Assembly (NCBI GenBank): GCA_035378985.1
Contig: DAOSUR010000002.1
Span: forward strand, 124,001 to 188,000
DNA from: Anaerohalosphaeraceae bacterium
GTDB lineage: Bacteria > Planctomycetota > Phycisphaerae > Sedimentisphaerales > Anaerohalosphaeraceae
Direction: 5' to 3'
Length of the DNA: 64,000 bases
Part shown: piece after piece, positions 42,230 to 50,829 of the stretch
Position numbering within the stretch: position 1 is the first letter of the stretch
How the letters are laid out: every line of letters starts with the position of its first letter
The notes under the pieces: generated by a model
Databases searched by the model: none
Told to the model about the DNA's origin: nothing
Seen by the model: only the letters and a program-made list of their open reading frames with translations
Translations under genes and position numbers: made by a program

Positions 42230-44683
42230 ATGATGAGAACGGCTGGATGGATTTGGATTTGTCTGCTTGGAGTGAGTGTTTGTACGTTTGCCGGGCCGCT
42301 GGTTGTGTTAAACGACAACGGCGGGTGGTGCTGGTATCAGGATGAGCGGGTCATTGTGCAGGGACGCAAGCTGATTGTCGGCTCGATTGCCAACGGGGCC
42401 GGCGCCGGAGGAAGCACACGCAGCGGGGATATTGAGGTGGTGTCCTATGACCTGGACAGCGGTGCGTTGGTTCGGGTGACGCTGCATGACAATCTTCAGG
42501 CGGATGACCATGATGTGCCTGCGTTTCTGGAACTGCCGGACGGCCGGCTTTTGGCGATGTACACGCGGCATTTGTCGGACAATCTGATTCACCGGCGCAT
42601 CAGCGTCAATCCGTTTGATGCGACGGTGTGGGGGAGCGATGTTCAGCTGACGCGCGGAGCCAGCACGTCGTATTCGAATCTGTTCCGGCTGGCCGGTGAA
42701 AACGGCGGCAGCGGACGGATTTATGATTTTTATCGGGGTGAAAATTACAATCCGAATTTTATTGTTTCGGATGATAACGGACAAACCTGGTCGTATGGGG
42801 GCTGGCTGCTTCGAAAGGACGGACAGCGTCCGTATGTGAAATACGCCTCCAACAATTTCGACAAGGTTTTTCTGGTTTGCTCGAATGCCCATCCGCGGGA
42901 GTATTACAACAGCGGTCTTGGAGGAACAAGCATTTTTGCGGGCTATGTATATCAGGGCGGGCTGTATCGGATGGACGGGGTGAAGGTGCGGGATATTACG
43001 ACGACGGATGCGGCGGCACCGGAGACCCTGACGCTGGTGTATGCAGGGGATTGGACGCATCGGGCCTGGCCGACGGATATTCATCTGGATGCGGACGGCA
43101 GACCGGTGATGATTTTCTCCGTGCAGGTTGCCTCCAGCGGAACCTTTGACGGCAGCGACTTGCGGTATTTTTATGCCCGATGGGACGGCAGTCAGATGCG
43201 GACGTATCCGCTGGCGTATGCGGGCACCGCGCTGTATTCGGCGGAGAATGACTATTCGGGGCTGGCGGTGATTCATCCGGAGCAGACAAATGTGGTTTAT
43301 ATTTCCACAAATGCACATCCTGTGACGGGCCAGCCGCTGATCAGCGGGGCCGACGGAAAACGTCATTATGAGATTTTCCGGGGGACAACTGCGGACGGCG
43401 GAGCGACGTGGACATGGGAGTACATTACGAAAAACTCCACGGCGGACAATCTTCGGCCGATTATCCCCATCGGGGGCGAGGAGACGATTCTGCTCTGGAT
43501 GCGGGGGACGTATTCGACATATACGAGCTATAACACGCAGGTGGTTGCGATGTTTGACCCGGAGCCGATTTTGCCGTATGAGCCGGAGATTCTCAAACAG
43601 CCGGAGCCGGTGAGCGTTCCGGCAGGCGGACGGGCCGTTTTTAAGGTGGAGGCAGCGGGGCTGGAGCCGCTTTCGTTTGCGTGGTATAAGGCCAATCCGT
43701 CCGGTTCGGATGTTCTAATCGTGGAAGGTTCACCGGTTCTGGTTCTGGAGGAGGTAGAGGCCGGTGATTTCGGACGGTACTACTGTGTGGTATCGAATTC
43801 GGCCGGGTCGGCCATTTCCTCCTCGGCAATGCTGATGAAGGCGGATTTGCTGGCCTATTGGCCGCTGGATGGTTCCTATCAGGATGTCAGCGGAAATGGA
43901 TATGATGCGGTGGGCGTGGGGAGTCCCTCGTTTACAACCGGCTATTTCGGGCAGTCTGTTTCTCTGAACGGCAGCAGTTATCTGAACTGCACGAACAGCG
44001 CTGATTTAACGCTGGCTGGCGGCGGGACGATTTCCGTATGGGTCAAAACCAGCGGGTTGAGCACAGCATGGGCGACAATCATCGGCAAGGGACGGTACTC
44101 GTGGCGGCTGTGCCGAAACAATTCGACCAATGCTGTCTCCTTCCATTTCAATTCGCCCAGTTATGAATATCAGGCCAATGGTGATAGTCCGGTGGTGGAT
44201 GGGCAGTGGCATCATCTGGCGGCGACGTATGACGGTCAGGTCATTCGGCTCTACGTGGACGGACAATTGGATGCCTTTGCTCTGACAGCGGAGGCCGTCA
44301 ATGAACGAACAGACCCGGTGTATATCGGAAACCGGTCGGATGCGGCCCGATACTGGACGGGACAGATTGATGATGTGCGGATTTACAGTTTTGCGATGGG
44401 GCCGGAGGAGATTGGGCTGCTGTATGAGGAAGGGCGGGCGTGTTATTGGATTGAGCCGTTTGATTTTGACCGGAACTGCCGAACGGATATCGCGGATTTG
44501 GCGGTTTTGGGAGGACAATGGCTGGACAGCGGCTGGGAGGGGGATGTGTGTGTGAGCCGTCCGGAGGCGGATTGGACGGGAGCTTCGGGTGAGCCGGATT
44601 GTGCCGTGGATTTGTATGAGTTTGCGGAGCTGGCATCGGGCTGGCTGGAGTGCACGGTGGTTCCGTCCGCTGATTGTCTCTGA
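42230..44683 (+). CDS. Secreted BNR-type beta-propeller protein with Ig, LamG and paired half-dockerin
   Basis: An 817-residue exported protein, possibly a polysaccharide-active enzyme. A signal peptide (IWICLLGVSVCTFAG) precedes a large propeller domain (25-450) of the BNR_4 type: NDNGGWCWYQDERVIVQGRK, DDHDVPAFLELPDGRLLAMY, YNPNFIVSDDNGQTWSYGGW and TADGGATWTWEYITK, the last two being Asp-box-like. BNR_4 proteins include lyases and hydrolases for sulfated or uronic polysaccharides; catalysis is not proved here. An Ig-like domain (450-535) and LamG (541-735) follow, then two half-dockerins (NCRTDIADLAVLGGQWL near 745 and PDCAVDLYEFAELASGWLEC near 790). AGAAAGGCATC lies before the ATG pair at 42230/42233; earlier ATGs lie within or near a terminator. 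Confidence 0.78.
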   Translation: MMRTAGWIWICLLGVSVCTFAGPLVVLNDNGGWCWYQDERVIVQGRKLIVGSIANGAGAGGSTRSGDIEVVSYDLDSGALVRVTLHDNLQADDHDVPAFLELPDGRLLAMYTRHLSDNLIHRRISVNPFDATVWGSDVQLTRGASTSYSNLFRLAGENGGSGRIYDFYRGENYNPNFIVSDDNGQTWSYGGWLLRKDGQRPYVKYASNNFDKVFLVCSNAHPREYYNSGLGGTSIFAGYVYQGGLYRMDGVKVRDITTTDAAAPETLTLVYAGDWTHRAWPTDIHLDADGRPVMIFSVQVASSGTFDGSDLRYFYARWDGSQMRTYPLAYAGTALYSAENDYSGLAVIHPEQTNVVYISTNAHPVTGQPLISGADGKRHYEIFRGTTADGGATWTWEYITKNSTADNLRPIIPIGGEETILLWMRGTYSTYTSYNTQVVAMFDPEPILPYEPEILKQPEPVSVPAGGRAVFKVEAAGLEPLSFAWYKANPSGSDVLIVEGSPVLVLEEVEAGDFGRYYCVVSNSAGSAISSSAMLMKADLLAYWPLDGSYQDVSGNGYDAVGVGSPSFTTGYFGQSVSLNGSSYLNCTNSADLTLAGGGTISVWVKTSGLSTAWATIIGKGRYSWRLCRNNSTNAVSFHFNSPSYEYQANGDSPVVDGQWHHLAATYDGQVIRLYVDGQLDAFALTAEAVNERTDPVYIGNRSDAARYWTGQIDDVRIYSFAMGPEEIGLLYEEGRACYWIEPFDFDRNCRTDIADLAVLGGQWLDSGWEGDVCVSRPEADWTGASGEPDCAVDLYEFAELASGWLECTVVPSADCL

Positions 44684-44697
44684 TTGAAAATAAGAGT

Positions 44698-44767
44698 GTG
44701 TGAAGTGTGTTGTGAAGCATACGAGAGGATTTGAACGGGAATTGTAAACTTTTTGTGGAGGAAAGAA
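44698..44767 (+). promoter_or_regulatory. GT-rich leader element shared by the two PEP-CTERM genes (copy A)
   Basis: GTGTGAAGTGTG (44698-44709), GTGTTGTGA (44707-44715), then after 39 bases GTGGAGGAAAGAA (44755-44767), which includes the ribosome site. The same three elements in the same order precede the PEP-CTERM gene at 54022. Confidence 0.45.
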
Positions 44768-45450
44768 TGATGAAAAAGGGTGGTTTGATTTTGCTGATGC
44801 TTCTGCTGGCTGGTCTGCCGGCATGGGGGGTCATTTATGTCGATGCCGAAGGCGGGGCATCGGGGAATACGGCCCGTGCCAGTGATGGAGATGTGAATGC
44901 CTGGTGGACGACGGCTACGGCTCCGGATGGATTGTGGGGCCGGAGGGCGTTCGGGTATGACCAGGACGGTGTGCTGAACGGCGCCACGAAGGATATCTTT
45001 GAATCGAGCGGCACCGGCAGCGGTCGGGAAGACAGCGTAGCGATTGTAACAACCGTTTCCGGCCTGACGCCTGGGCAGTTCTATCAGGTCGATGTAGTCT
45101 ATTGGTCTTCGAACAGCCAGAATTGGTGTATTCGGGCGGGATTCAGTCTGGACAGTATGCTGCTGTTTGACCGGCTTGGGGATGCCGGCAGCGGAGCCAT
45201 TGCGGGCACTCGGATTGAGGGGATTCAGGACGGCGACCGGTGGGTTTTTACAGGAACCATCGGAACGATCGCGGCGGATGGGAACGGCCGGATTCGGGTT
45301 TATCTGGATGACAAGCCGTCGGATGCCTCCCAGGGCGGCTGGTATGACCGGTCGTGGTATGACGGGCTGATTCTGACGGAAGTGCCGGAGCCGACCACAG
45401 GTTTGCTGGCGGCGGCCGGGGCTCTGCTGGGAATTCGTCGCAGGAAATAA
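44767..45450 (+). CDS. PEP-CTERM protein, single-domain homologue of neighbouring N-terminal domains
   Basis: A 227-residue exported protein. The signal (LILLMLLLAGLPAWG) is followed by one domain homologous to the N-terminal domains of the proteins at 38085 and 40110: VDAEGGASGNTARASDGDVN, FESSGTGSGREDS, VVYWSSNSQNWCIRAG and DDKPSDASQGGWYDRSWYDG. It ends in a classical PEP-CTERM sorting signal: VPEP, a hydrophobic TTGLLAAAGALLGI and RRRK. PEP-CTERM proteins are cleaved and anchored by exosortase, usually linked to exopolysaccharide. GTGGAGGAAAGA precedes the ATG pair at 44767/44770. No exosortase gene is in view. A bidirectional terminator follows. Confidence 0.85.
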   Translation: MMKKGGLILLMLLLAGLPAWGVIYVDAEGGASGNTARASDGDVNAWWTTATAPDGLWGRRAFGYDQDGVLNGATKDIFESSGTGSGREDSVAIVTTVSGLTPGQFYQVDVVYWSSNSQNWCIRAGFSLDSMLLFDRLGDAGSGAIAGTRIEGIQDGDRWVFTGTIGTIAADGNGRIRVYLDDKPSDASQGGWYDRSWYDGLILTEVPEPTTGLLAAAGALLGIRRRK

Positions 45451-45481
45451 ATTCTGTTTTTGCACACAATTTCTGTTTTTT

Positions 45482-45514
45482 AAAAGCCGTCTCCACACGA
45501 GACGGCTTTTTTGT
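45482..45514. terminator. Bidirectional Rho-independent terminator
   Basis: AAAAGCCGTCTC (45482-45493) pairs with GAGACGGCTTTT (45499-45510), loop CACAC. T-runs occur on both strands. It separates the PEP-CTERM gene from the convergent anSME gene. Confidence 0.9.
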
Positions 45515-45524
45515 TTTGCGGCTT

Positions 45525-46658
45525 TTAGCGAGAGCGGCTGTTGAGTTTTTGGACGGCGGAGGCAGCCAGGGCGCGGAGGTGAGGCAGGGCGTGGTCCAGA
45601 AACATCTTGTAGGACCGGCAGAAGTAACTGGGGGTTTTTTCTGTTCCTGTTAGGGGGATTCGGTCTTTGAGGCATCCGCCGCCGCACAGGTCCAGGTAGC
45701 GGCAGACCAGGCAGGAGTCGGCGATTCGGCGTTTTCGGCGGATAAAGTTCTGCTTAAGCGGGGAGGCCGCCAGCTGTTCGAGCGGGGTATCGAGGAGATT
45801 GCCCAGACGCGTTTCCGGTGTGACGAAAAAGTCGCAGCAGTAAGCGCTGCCATCGTGCTCGATGGCCAGATAATCGCTGCACAGCCGGCCGAAAGTACAC
45901 TCGGCGGCAGGGCCGCCCGCCAGGACATTTATGAAGTTGTCGAAGGTGCGGACGCTGAGTTTTTCCGTCCAGCCGTCCAGCCAGCGGTCGAAAAACCGGC
46001 ACAGGAAGCGGCCGTACTGCTCCGGAGTAATGCTCCATGAAGCAGGCTGAGAGGGATTATCAGGGTCGATTTCAAAGCAGGGGACCAGCTGGAGGTAGCC
46101 GAAACCCTGGGCGGTAAAGAAGTCAAACAGGAGGTCCGGCTCGGGGATATTGCGGTCATTGAGCAGGACAAGGATGTTGAATTCGACGGCGGCCTTTCGG
46201 CAGCTGTCAATCGCGCGGAGGACTCGGCTGTAGGTGCCGCGGCCGGCATAGTCTTTCCGATAGTAATCATGGATTTCCTGCGGTCCGTCCAGACTGATGC
46301 CCAGCAGGAAGTTATGTTCGGCGAAGAAGCGGCACCAGTTGTCATCGATAAGGACAGCATTGGTCTGGAATGTGTTCTGGACGGATTGTTCTTCGGTTCG
46401 GTATTGTGCCTGGAAGCGGACGGCTTTTTTGTAGAAATCCAGACCCATCAGGGTTGGTTCGCCTCCCTGCCATGCGAAGGCATTCATAGGAAATCGCAAT
46501 TGAAGGTACTGTTTGCAGAGGCGTTCGAGGACGGCTTCGCTCATCCGGCAGGGCGAGTTGGGAAAGAGTGCCTTTTTGGGGATGTAAAAACAGTACCGGC
46601 AGGCCAGATTGCAGTCCGGCCCGGCAGGTTTGATGAGCAGTGTAAACGGCTGAACCAT
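45525..46658 (-). CDS. Anaerobic sulfatase maturase (radical SAM, anSME)
   Basis: A 377-residue radical SAM enzyme that oxidises the active-site Cys or Ser of sulfatases to formylglycine without oxygen. The cluster motif is PDCNLACRYCFYIPK (CxxxCxxC, near 16-23), with MSEAVLERLCKQYL and FAWQGGEPTLMGLDFY (GGEP, near 66). The C-terminal SPASM domain supplies further Cys ligands: CTFGRLCSDYLAIEHDGSAY, CDFF, CLVCRYLDLCGGGCLKDR and FCRSYKMFLDHALPHL, all characteristic of anSME. It follows a sulfatase gene by seven bases in a minus-strand operon. Presence of anSME rather than the O2-dependent FGE fits an anaerobe. Confidence 0.93.
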   Translation of the reverse strand: MVQPFTLLIKPAGPDCNLACRYCFYIPKKALFPNSPCRMSEAVLERLCKQYLQLRFPMNAFAWQGGEPTLMGLDFYKKAVRFQAQYRTEEQSVQNTFQTNAVLIDDNWCRFFAEHNFLLGISLDGPQEIHDYYRKDYAGRGTYSRVLRAIDSCRKAAVEFNILVLLNDRNIPEPDLLFDFFTAQGFGYLQLVPCFEIDPDNPSQPASWSITPEQYGRFLCRFFDRWLDGWTEKLSVRTFDNFINVLAGGPAAECTFGRLCSDYLAIEHDGSAYCCDFFVTPETRLGNLLDTPLEQLAASPLKQNFIRRKRRIADSCLVCRYLDLCGGGCLKDRIPLTGTEKTPSYFCRSYKMFLDHALPHLRALAASAVQKLNSRSR

Positions 46659-46665
46659 CGTTCGG

Positions 46666-48225
46666 TTATCCTCTGGCTCCCCTCAGAATAACTCGGTTTC
46701 CGTCCGTCCAGTTGTCGCGGTAGTAAGTGACGGCTTCGAAGGTGTCGCTCAGGGAGGCCATTTTGTCATTCAGTTTGCTGCGAAGTTCATGCAGGATGCT
46801 CTGGTACTCCGGATTGGAGACCAGATTGGTCGTCTGATAGGGGTCGTTTTGGTTGTCAAACAGGAGCTCCTGCGGTGCATTCGCCTTGGGGATGCGGAAT
46901 CTGGCATAGGTAAAGCGTTTGGTTCGGACGGCCCGCCACTTGTGGCCGACATCCCAGGCGGCGGTGGCCCCGGTCCCCTGCAGAAAAGCAAACTCCGGCT
47001 GCGGGCCCGATTGTCCCAAAGCCAGATGGGCCAGATTCATCCCTTCCCATCGAGAGGGGATGGGCAGCTCGAGTAGGCCGAGAAATGTCGGGGCGAAATC
47101 GACGGTCGACAGACAGGCATCGGAGACGGCACCGGCCGGGATATGTCCGGGCCATCGAATTAGGAAAGGAATGCGGCCGGCTTCTTCGTAGAAAATGTTT
47201 TTGGCACGGCGGCCCTGGGAACCGAACATTTCCCCATGGTCGGAGGAAAAGACAACGATGGTATTTTCAGCCAGGCCGCTGGAGTCGAGGAACTGCATCA
47301 GTCGTCCGAAGTTCCAGTCGAGGTTGGTTGTCATGGCATAGTAGTTTCGTCTCCACTTTTCGAGGGAGGCGCGCTCCGCGTCAGACAGACGAGCCCAGTT
47401 GTCTGCGTAAGGGTCGTTGGTCGGTTTGTAGTTGGGCGGGTTGGGCAGAGAAGTCTTTGCAAACATGTCCCGGTATTCGGCGGGGACGTTTTCGTCGTTC
47501 CAGGGGTCGTGCGGCGTGCCCCACGACAGAACCATCGCAAAAGGCCGGGAGGTTTTGACGGCATTGCATCGAAGCCAGCTGATGGCCAGGTCGGTTTGGG
47601 CATCGGGTTCATAGACCCCCGGGCCGTAATAAATTTTTTCTTTGGATTCGGTGTGGTAATAGGTGTTGTAGTAGTCGTGATGGAAGTTATAGGCGGCCCA
47701 GAAGCCGTTGAAGCCGAGCCGGTGGACGCCGCGCGGGACAAAAGAGTTGTTGGGGTTGTCGTGGTCACCGAGAACATTGGCGTAGAGGTGCCATTTGCCG
47801 ATATAGGCAGTTTGGTAGCCGGCACGGGTCAAAACATGACCGAGGCAGTCCTGGTATGGGTTGAGCCGCAGCTCGTTGATGACCATTCCGTGACTGGTGG
47901 TGTATTTGCCGGTCATCAGCGTAGCCCGGAAGGCCGAACAAACGGGGGTGTTGGCGACAGTGTTGACGAAGTTAGTGCTTTGAGCGGCAAACCGGTCCAG
48001 ATTCGGAGTGACGGCCTGCCCGGTATAGTGAGTGCCGTTCCAATAGCGGGCATAGCCGCAGTGGTTAAGTCCCAGCTGGTCAGCAAGAACAATCAGCAGG
48101 TTCGGTTTTGAGGGGGAGGAGCCGGCGAAAAGAGAAGGAGCCATTCGGTTCAAAAGCAGCCCGGCGGCTCCGAGAGTGCCTTGTTTGAGAAGAGTTCGGC
48201 GGCTGATTTTGTCTGACGGATTCAT
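46666..48225 (-). CDS. Secreted sulfatase (Cys-type, Tat-exported)
   Basis: A 519-residue alkaline-phosphatase-fold sulfatase. The N-terminal twin-arginine signal ISRRTLLKQGTLGAAGLLL implies folded export. Metal ligands are in LLIVLADQLGLNHCGY (near 45). The maturation site is VCSAFRATLMTGKY (C-x-A-x-R, near 95), a cysteine type accepted by anSME. Further marks are YIGKWHLYAN, HDPWNDENVPAEYRDMF, and VFSSDHGEMFGSQGRRAKN. It should remove sulfate esters from a carbohydrate, which matches the neighbouring glycan genes; the substrate is unknown. The start is taken at 48225 (MNPSDKIS) because AGGAG lies six bases upstream; an ATG at 48231 directly abuts that site. The maturase follows after seven bases. 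Confidence 0.93.
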   Translation of the reverse strand: MNPSDKISRRTLLKQGTLGAAGLLLNRMAPSLFAGSSPSKPNLLIVLADQLGLNHCGYARYWNGTHYTGQAVTPNLDRFAAQSTNFVNTVANTPVCSAFRATLMTGKYTTSHGMVINELRLNPYQDCLGHVLTRAGYQTAYIGKWHLYANVLGDHDNPNNSFVPRGVHRLGFNGFWAAYNFHHDYYNTYYHTESKEKIYYGPGVYEPDAQTDLAISWLRCNAVKTSRPFAMVLSWGTPHDPWNDENVPAEYRDMFAKTSLPNPPNYKPTNDPYADNWARLSDAERASLEKWRRNYYAMTTNLDWNFGRLMQFLDSSGLAENTIVVFSSDHGEMFGSQGRRAKNIFYEEAGRIPFLIRWPGHIPAGAVSDACLSTVDFAPTFLGLLELPIPSRWEGMNLAHLALGQSGPQPEFAFLQGTGATAAWDVGHKWRAVRTKRFTYARFRIPKANAPQELLFDNQNDPYQTTNLVSNPEYQSILHELRSKLNDKMASLSDTFEAVTYYRDNWTDGNRVILRGARG

Positions 48226-48296
48226 TTCCATCTCCTGTGTGTCATCTTAACAAAGGAAACAACGGATGAAAACGGTTTCTTCCTGTCACGGACGGG

Positions 48297-49931
48297 TCAT
48301 TTTCGGACAGCGGTTTGATAGAGATGCTGAATCTCTTTTTCCGAAAGGACCCGATTGAAGAAGGCGATATCCGTGATGGCACCGGAAAATCCGGTCCCCA
48401 ATTCATCGAGAGACTGTCCGAAGGACAGCTCTGTGTACCGTTCAAGCGGGGTTTCCTGCGGACGGGCGGATTGGGCACACAGGCGTCCGTTGATATACAT
48501 CAATTTCCGAGCCCCTTTAGCGTGCGTGACGGCAAAGAAATACCAGCGGCCCGGCTCGAGGGGGCGGTCGCTGACAATCGAATTGACTTTCCGAGCATCC
48601 GGCCGGCGGTTCGGGTAATAGGCGGTATGTTCCAGGTTGCCTGTTTCGGTGATGCACAGGACTCGATAATAGGAATTGTCCGCAATGGCCGGAACAGTTT
48701 GGGCGGTCCGGTGAGACCAAATGAGCTGCGGCTCAATTGTATTCGGCCGAAGCCAGCAGAGAACGGTATAGTCGCCGGAGTCATTTTCAAAAATCGGCCA
48801 AATTTCAGAGATTCGGACAGACTGCTCAGGCATCATTGCAAGGGCGTAAGAAGGGCTGTCCGGAGTCGAAAAAGGCCCTTGAACAACTTGCAGATCTGAG
48901 GAGAAGTGAATCTGGAAGCCGGTTTTCCCTGTAATGTCGGTGAAGGTTTGGGGAAGTTTTTCTTTGAGCCGGAAATACAAAGTCGGCTTCAGTGCCTGGA
49001 TGGATGCCTCAAACGGGGAAGGAATCTGATAAATAAAATCCTGGACTTTCGGCGGAATAAGAATAAGGGTTTGCCCGGAGGCGGAGGCGGCCTGAAAAGC
49101 GGTGAGACGCACGACTTTCTGGGAAGTGCGGAGGTTGGAGCCGAGACGCATTTCCACCGTTCCTTCAAGGACGTGGGCTTCTGTGCTGGCGTACTGGTCC
49201 AAAAGGACGCCGAATTTGGTTCCGTAATCAATAATGCACGCAGAGGGCGTCCGAACCGTGAATCCTTCGGCGTTTTTCGAGACATCAGCGGTCAGCTTTC
49301 CCTGAATCAAAAACAGCTGGTTGTCATTTTCGAGCCGGAATTCGGCGGGACCTTCGAGAAGAACAAATGCTCCCTGGTCGGTGCAAATCCGTACGAGCCC
49401 CTGCAGAAGGCGAAGGGTTTGTTTTCCGAGCGAAGTACCGGGGGAGAAATGTTCAAACTCCTCGTCAAAACGTGCCTGAAACGTTTCGAGAATTTGTCCA
49501 TGCTGTTTGTCCTGAACCGGCATCCAGTGCGTGTACAGAAGAATCATCAAGGCGGCGGCAATCGAGGCAAGCATCGGCAGCAGACTGCTTTTTCGAAAGG
49601 CCGGAGAGGGTTTGGGGAGCGGAGCCGGAGGAGCCGGAGGCTCTTTCTCGATTGCAATAGCCGGAGACGCTTGTTCCATTTCGGCCAAAGAGTGCCACAA
49701 TTCCGGCTTGAGAAGACCTTCTTCGCCTTCTTCCGATAGTTCCCATTGAAAAAGGCCGGGAACTTTCTGGAAGTGGGCGGTGTTTTCAATAATAGAAAGA
49801 TAGAACGTTCGCACCTCAGGGTTGTTCTGCAGCAGCTGCTCGAACGCGTCGAATTCCTCCGGAGAAACCGAGCCGTCGAGAATTCGCACGATGGTTCGGG
49901 TCAGTTCAAATTTTTCGCGGACGGATTCCAT
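48297..49931 (-). CDS. FecR-type anti-sigma factor with LamG-like domain (copy 2)
   Basis: A 544-residue membrane protein with the same layout as the copy at 36195. A helical cytoplasmic N-terminus (RTIVRILDGSVSPEEFDAFE) and a Pro-rich linker (PPAPPAPLPKPSP) precede one membrane helix (LLPMLASIAAALMILLYT, about 117-135). The FecR domain follows (165-310; IIDYGTKFGVLL near 235), then a LamG-like C-terminal domain (about 320-540; YTVLCWLRPNTIEP, GRWYFFAVTHAKGARKLMYI, FSGAITDIAFFNRVLSEKEI). The ATG at 49931 overlaps the sigma stop as ATGA, with GGAG upstream, so translation is probably coupled. It lies ahead of the sulfatase/maturase operon in the same direction (gap 71 bases from its stop to the sulfatase start). 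Confidence 0.85.
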   Translation of the reverse strand: MESVREKFELTRTIVRILDGSVSPEEFDAFEQLLQNNPEVRTFYLSIIENTAHFQKVPGLFQWELSEEGEEGLLKPELWHSLAEMEQASPAIAIEKEPPAPPAPLPKPSPAFRKSSLLPMLASIAAALMILLYTHWMPVQDKQHGQILETFQARFDEEFEHFSPGTSLGKQTLRLLQGLVRICTDQGAFVLLEGPAEFRLENDNQLFLIQGKLTADVSKNAEGFTVRTPSACIIDYGTKFGVLLDQYASTEAHVLEGTVEMRLGSNLRTSQKVVRLTAFQAASASGQTLILIPPKVQDFIYQIPSPFEASIQALKPTLYFRLKEKLPQTFTDITGKTGFQIHFSSDLQVVQGPFSTPDSPSYALAMMPEQSVRISEIWPIFENDSGDYTVLCWLRPNTIEPQLIWSHRTAQTVPAIADNSYYRVLCITETGNLEHTAYYPNRRPDARKVNSIVSDRPLEPGRWYFFAVTHAKGARKLMYINGRLCAQSARPQETPLERYTELSFGQSLDELGTGFSGAITDIAFFNRVLSEKEIQHLYQTAVRK

Positions 49932-50476
49932 CAGGACTGCTCCAAAACGAGGTTTCGCTCGATGCATTCAAAGAGAAAGTAATGAACTTTGGCGAGGTTT
50001 TTATAAATCAATTCGATGGATTTTCCCCACTGCTGGGCAATTTGTTTGACCGGCAGGGACTGCTGATATCGAAGATTGAGCAGCAGCCGTTCTTTTTCTG
50101 ACAGCCGTCTGATGCAGGTCTTCAGGGCTTCAATTCTGTGGGGTTTTCCGCTCTGATGCGATGTGTACGATTCGGAGAGGAGATGAATCGTTTCAGAAGA
50201 AAACCGCAAAGGGCAGCGAGCGGTTTTACGACGGTGCTCCAGAATCAGAAAATAGGCAATTTTGCAGCCCCAAGCGGAAAAACTGGTTCCCGGCTTGAAC
50301 TCCTCAAATTTTCGCCACATCAGCGAAGAGGTTTCCTGAAAAATGTCTTCGGCGTCGGCGGAGTTGGGAACCATCGTGAGAATGTAAGTATAGATTTCGC
50401 CTTGGCATTGGGTGTAATGGCGAAAAAAGATATCTTCTTTGCAGAGATTTATCTTTTCGTTATGTTCTGCCGTCAT
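49931..50476 (-). CDS. ECF-type RNA polymerase sigma factor (copy 2)
   Basis: A 181-residue group 4 sigma factor. Region 2: EIYTYILTMVPNSADAEDIF with QETSSLMWRKFEEF, then SFSAWGCKIAYFLILEHRRK. Region 4: TCIRRLSEKERLLLNLRYQQ, LPVKQIAQQWGKSIELIYKN. It shares DAED-x-x-QETS-x-x-W and the length with the sigma factors at 35681 and 51700. It is followed by its FecR/LamG partner with a four-base overlap, and then by the sulfatase and anSME genes on the same strand, which are the obvious candidate targets or co-transcribed genes. AGGATGACCTCTAA precedes the ATG. Confidence 0.93.
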   Translation of the reverse strand: MTAEHNEKINLCKEDIFFRHYTQCQGEIYTYILTMVPNSADAEDIFQETSSLMWRKFEEFKPGTSFSAWGCKIAYFLILEHRRKTARCPLRFSSETIHLLSESYTSHQSGKPHRIEALKTCIRRLSEKERLLLNLRYQQSLPVKQIAQQWGKSIELIYKNLAKVHYFLFECIERNLVLEQS

Positions 50477-50829
50477 TTAGAGGTCATCCTGCGTAGTTTT
50501 ATAAAAATCCTCTCTGTATTATAACCGTTGCCCCCCTGTTATTTTGTAAAAAAAAGAATGCGATATAGAGGGTTGTGGATACATATAATCTGCTATTGGG
50601 CAATTGATTTTTCTAAAGTCTATTCCTATTAGGGACTTTCGTTTTTCTTGGGTGTTTTTTTGAGATTTTCCTTCCAATTTTTCGAATAAGAATCAAGTAA
50701 AAGTAGGAAAGATTGGAATCTTTCCGATTAAGTGTTTTGTGGATTTGGACGTTCCACAATCAAGGATAATAGAAAGGAATTTGGACGAATGGAAAGAACG
50801 TTCTTAAAATATGAGCAGGACAGGGAGGG
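50477..50829. other. 353-base AT-rich divergent intergenic region
   Basis: It separates the minus-strand ECF gene from the plus-strand prepilin-like gene and must hold promoters for both, but no pair close to the sigma-70 consensus stands out. An ATG at 50789 is in frame with the prepilin gene, interrupted by a TGA at 50831. Nothing else recognised. Confidence 0.4.
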
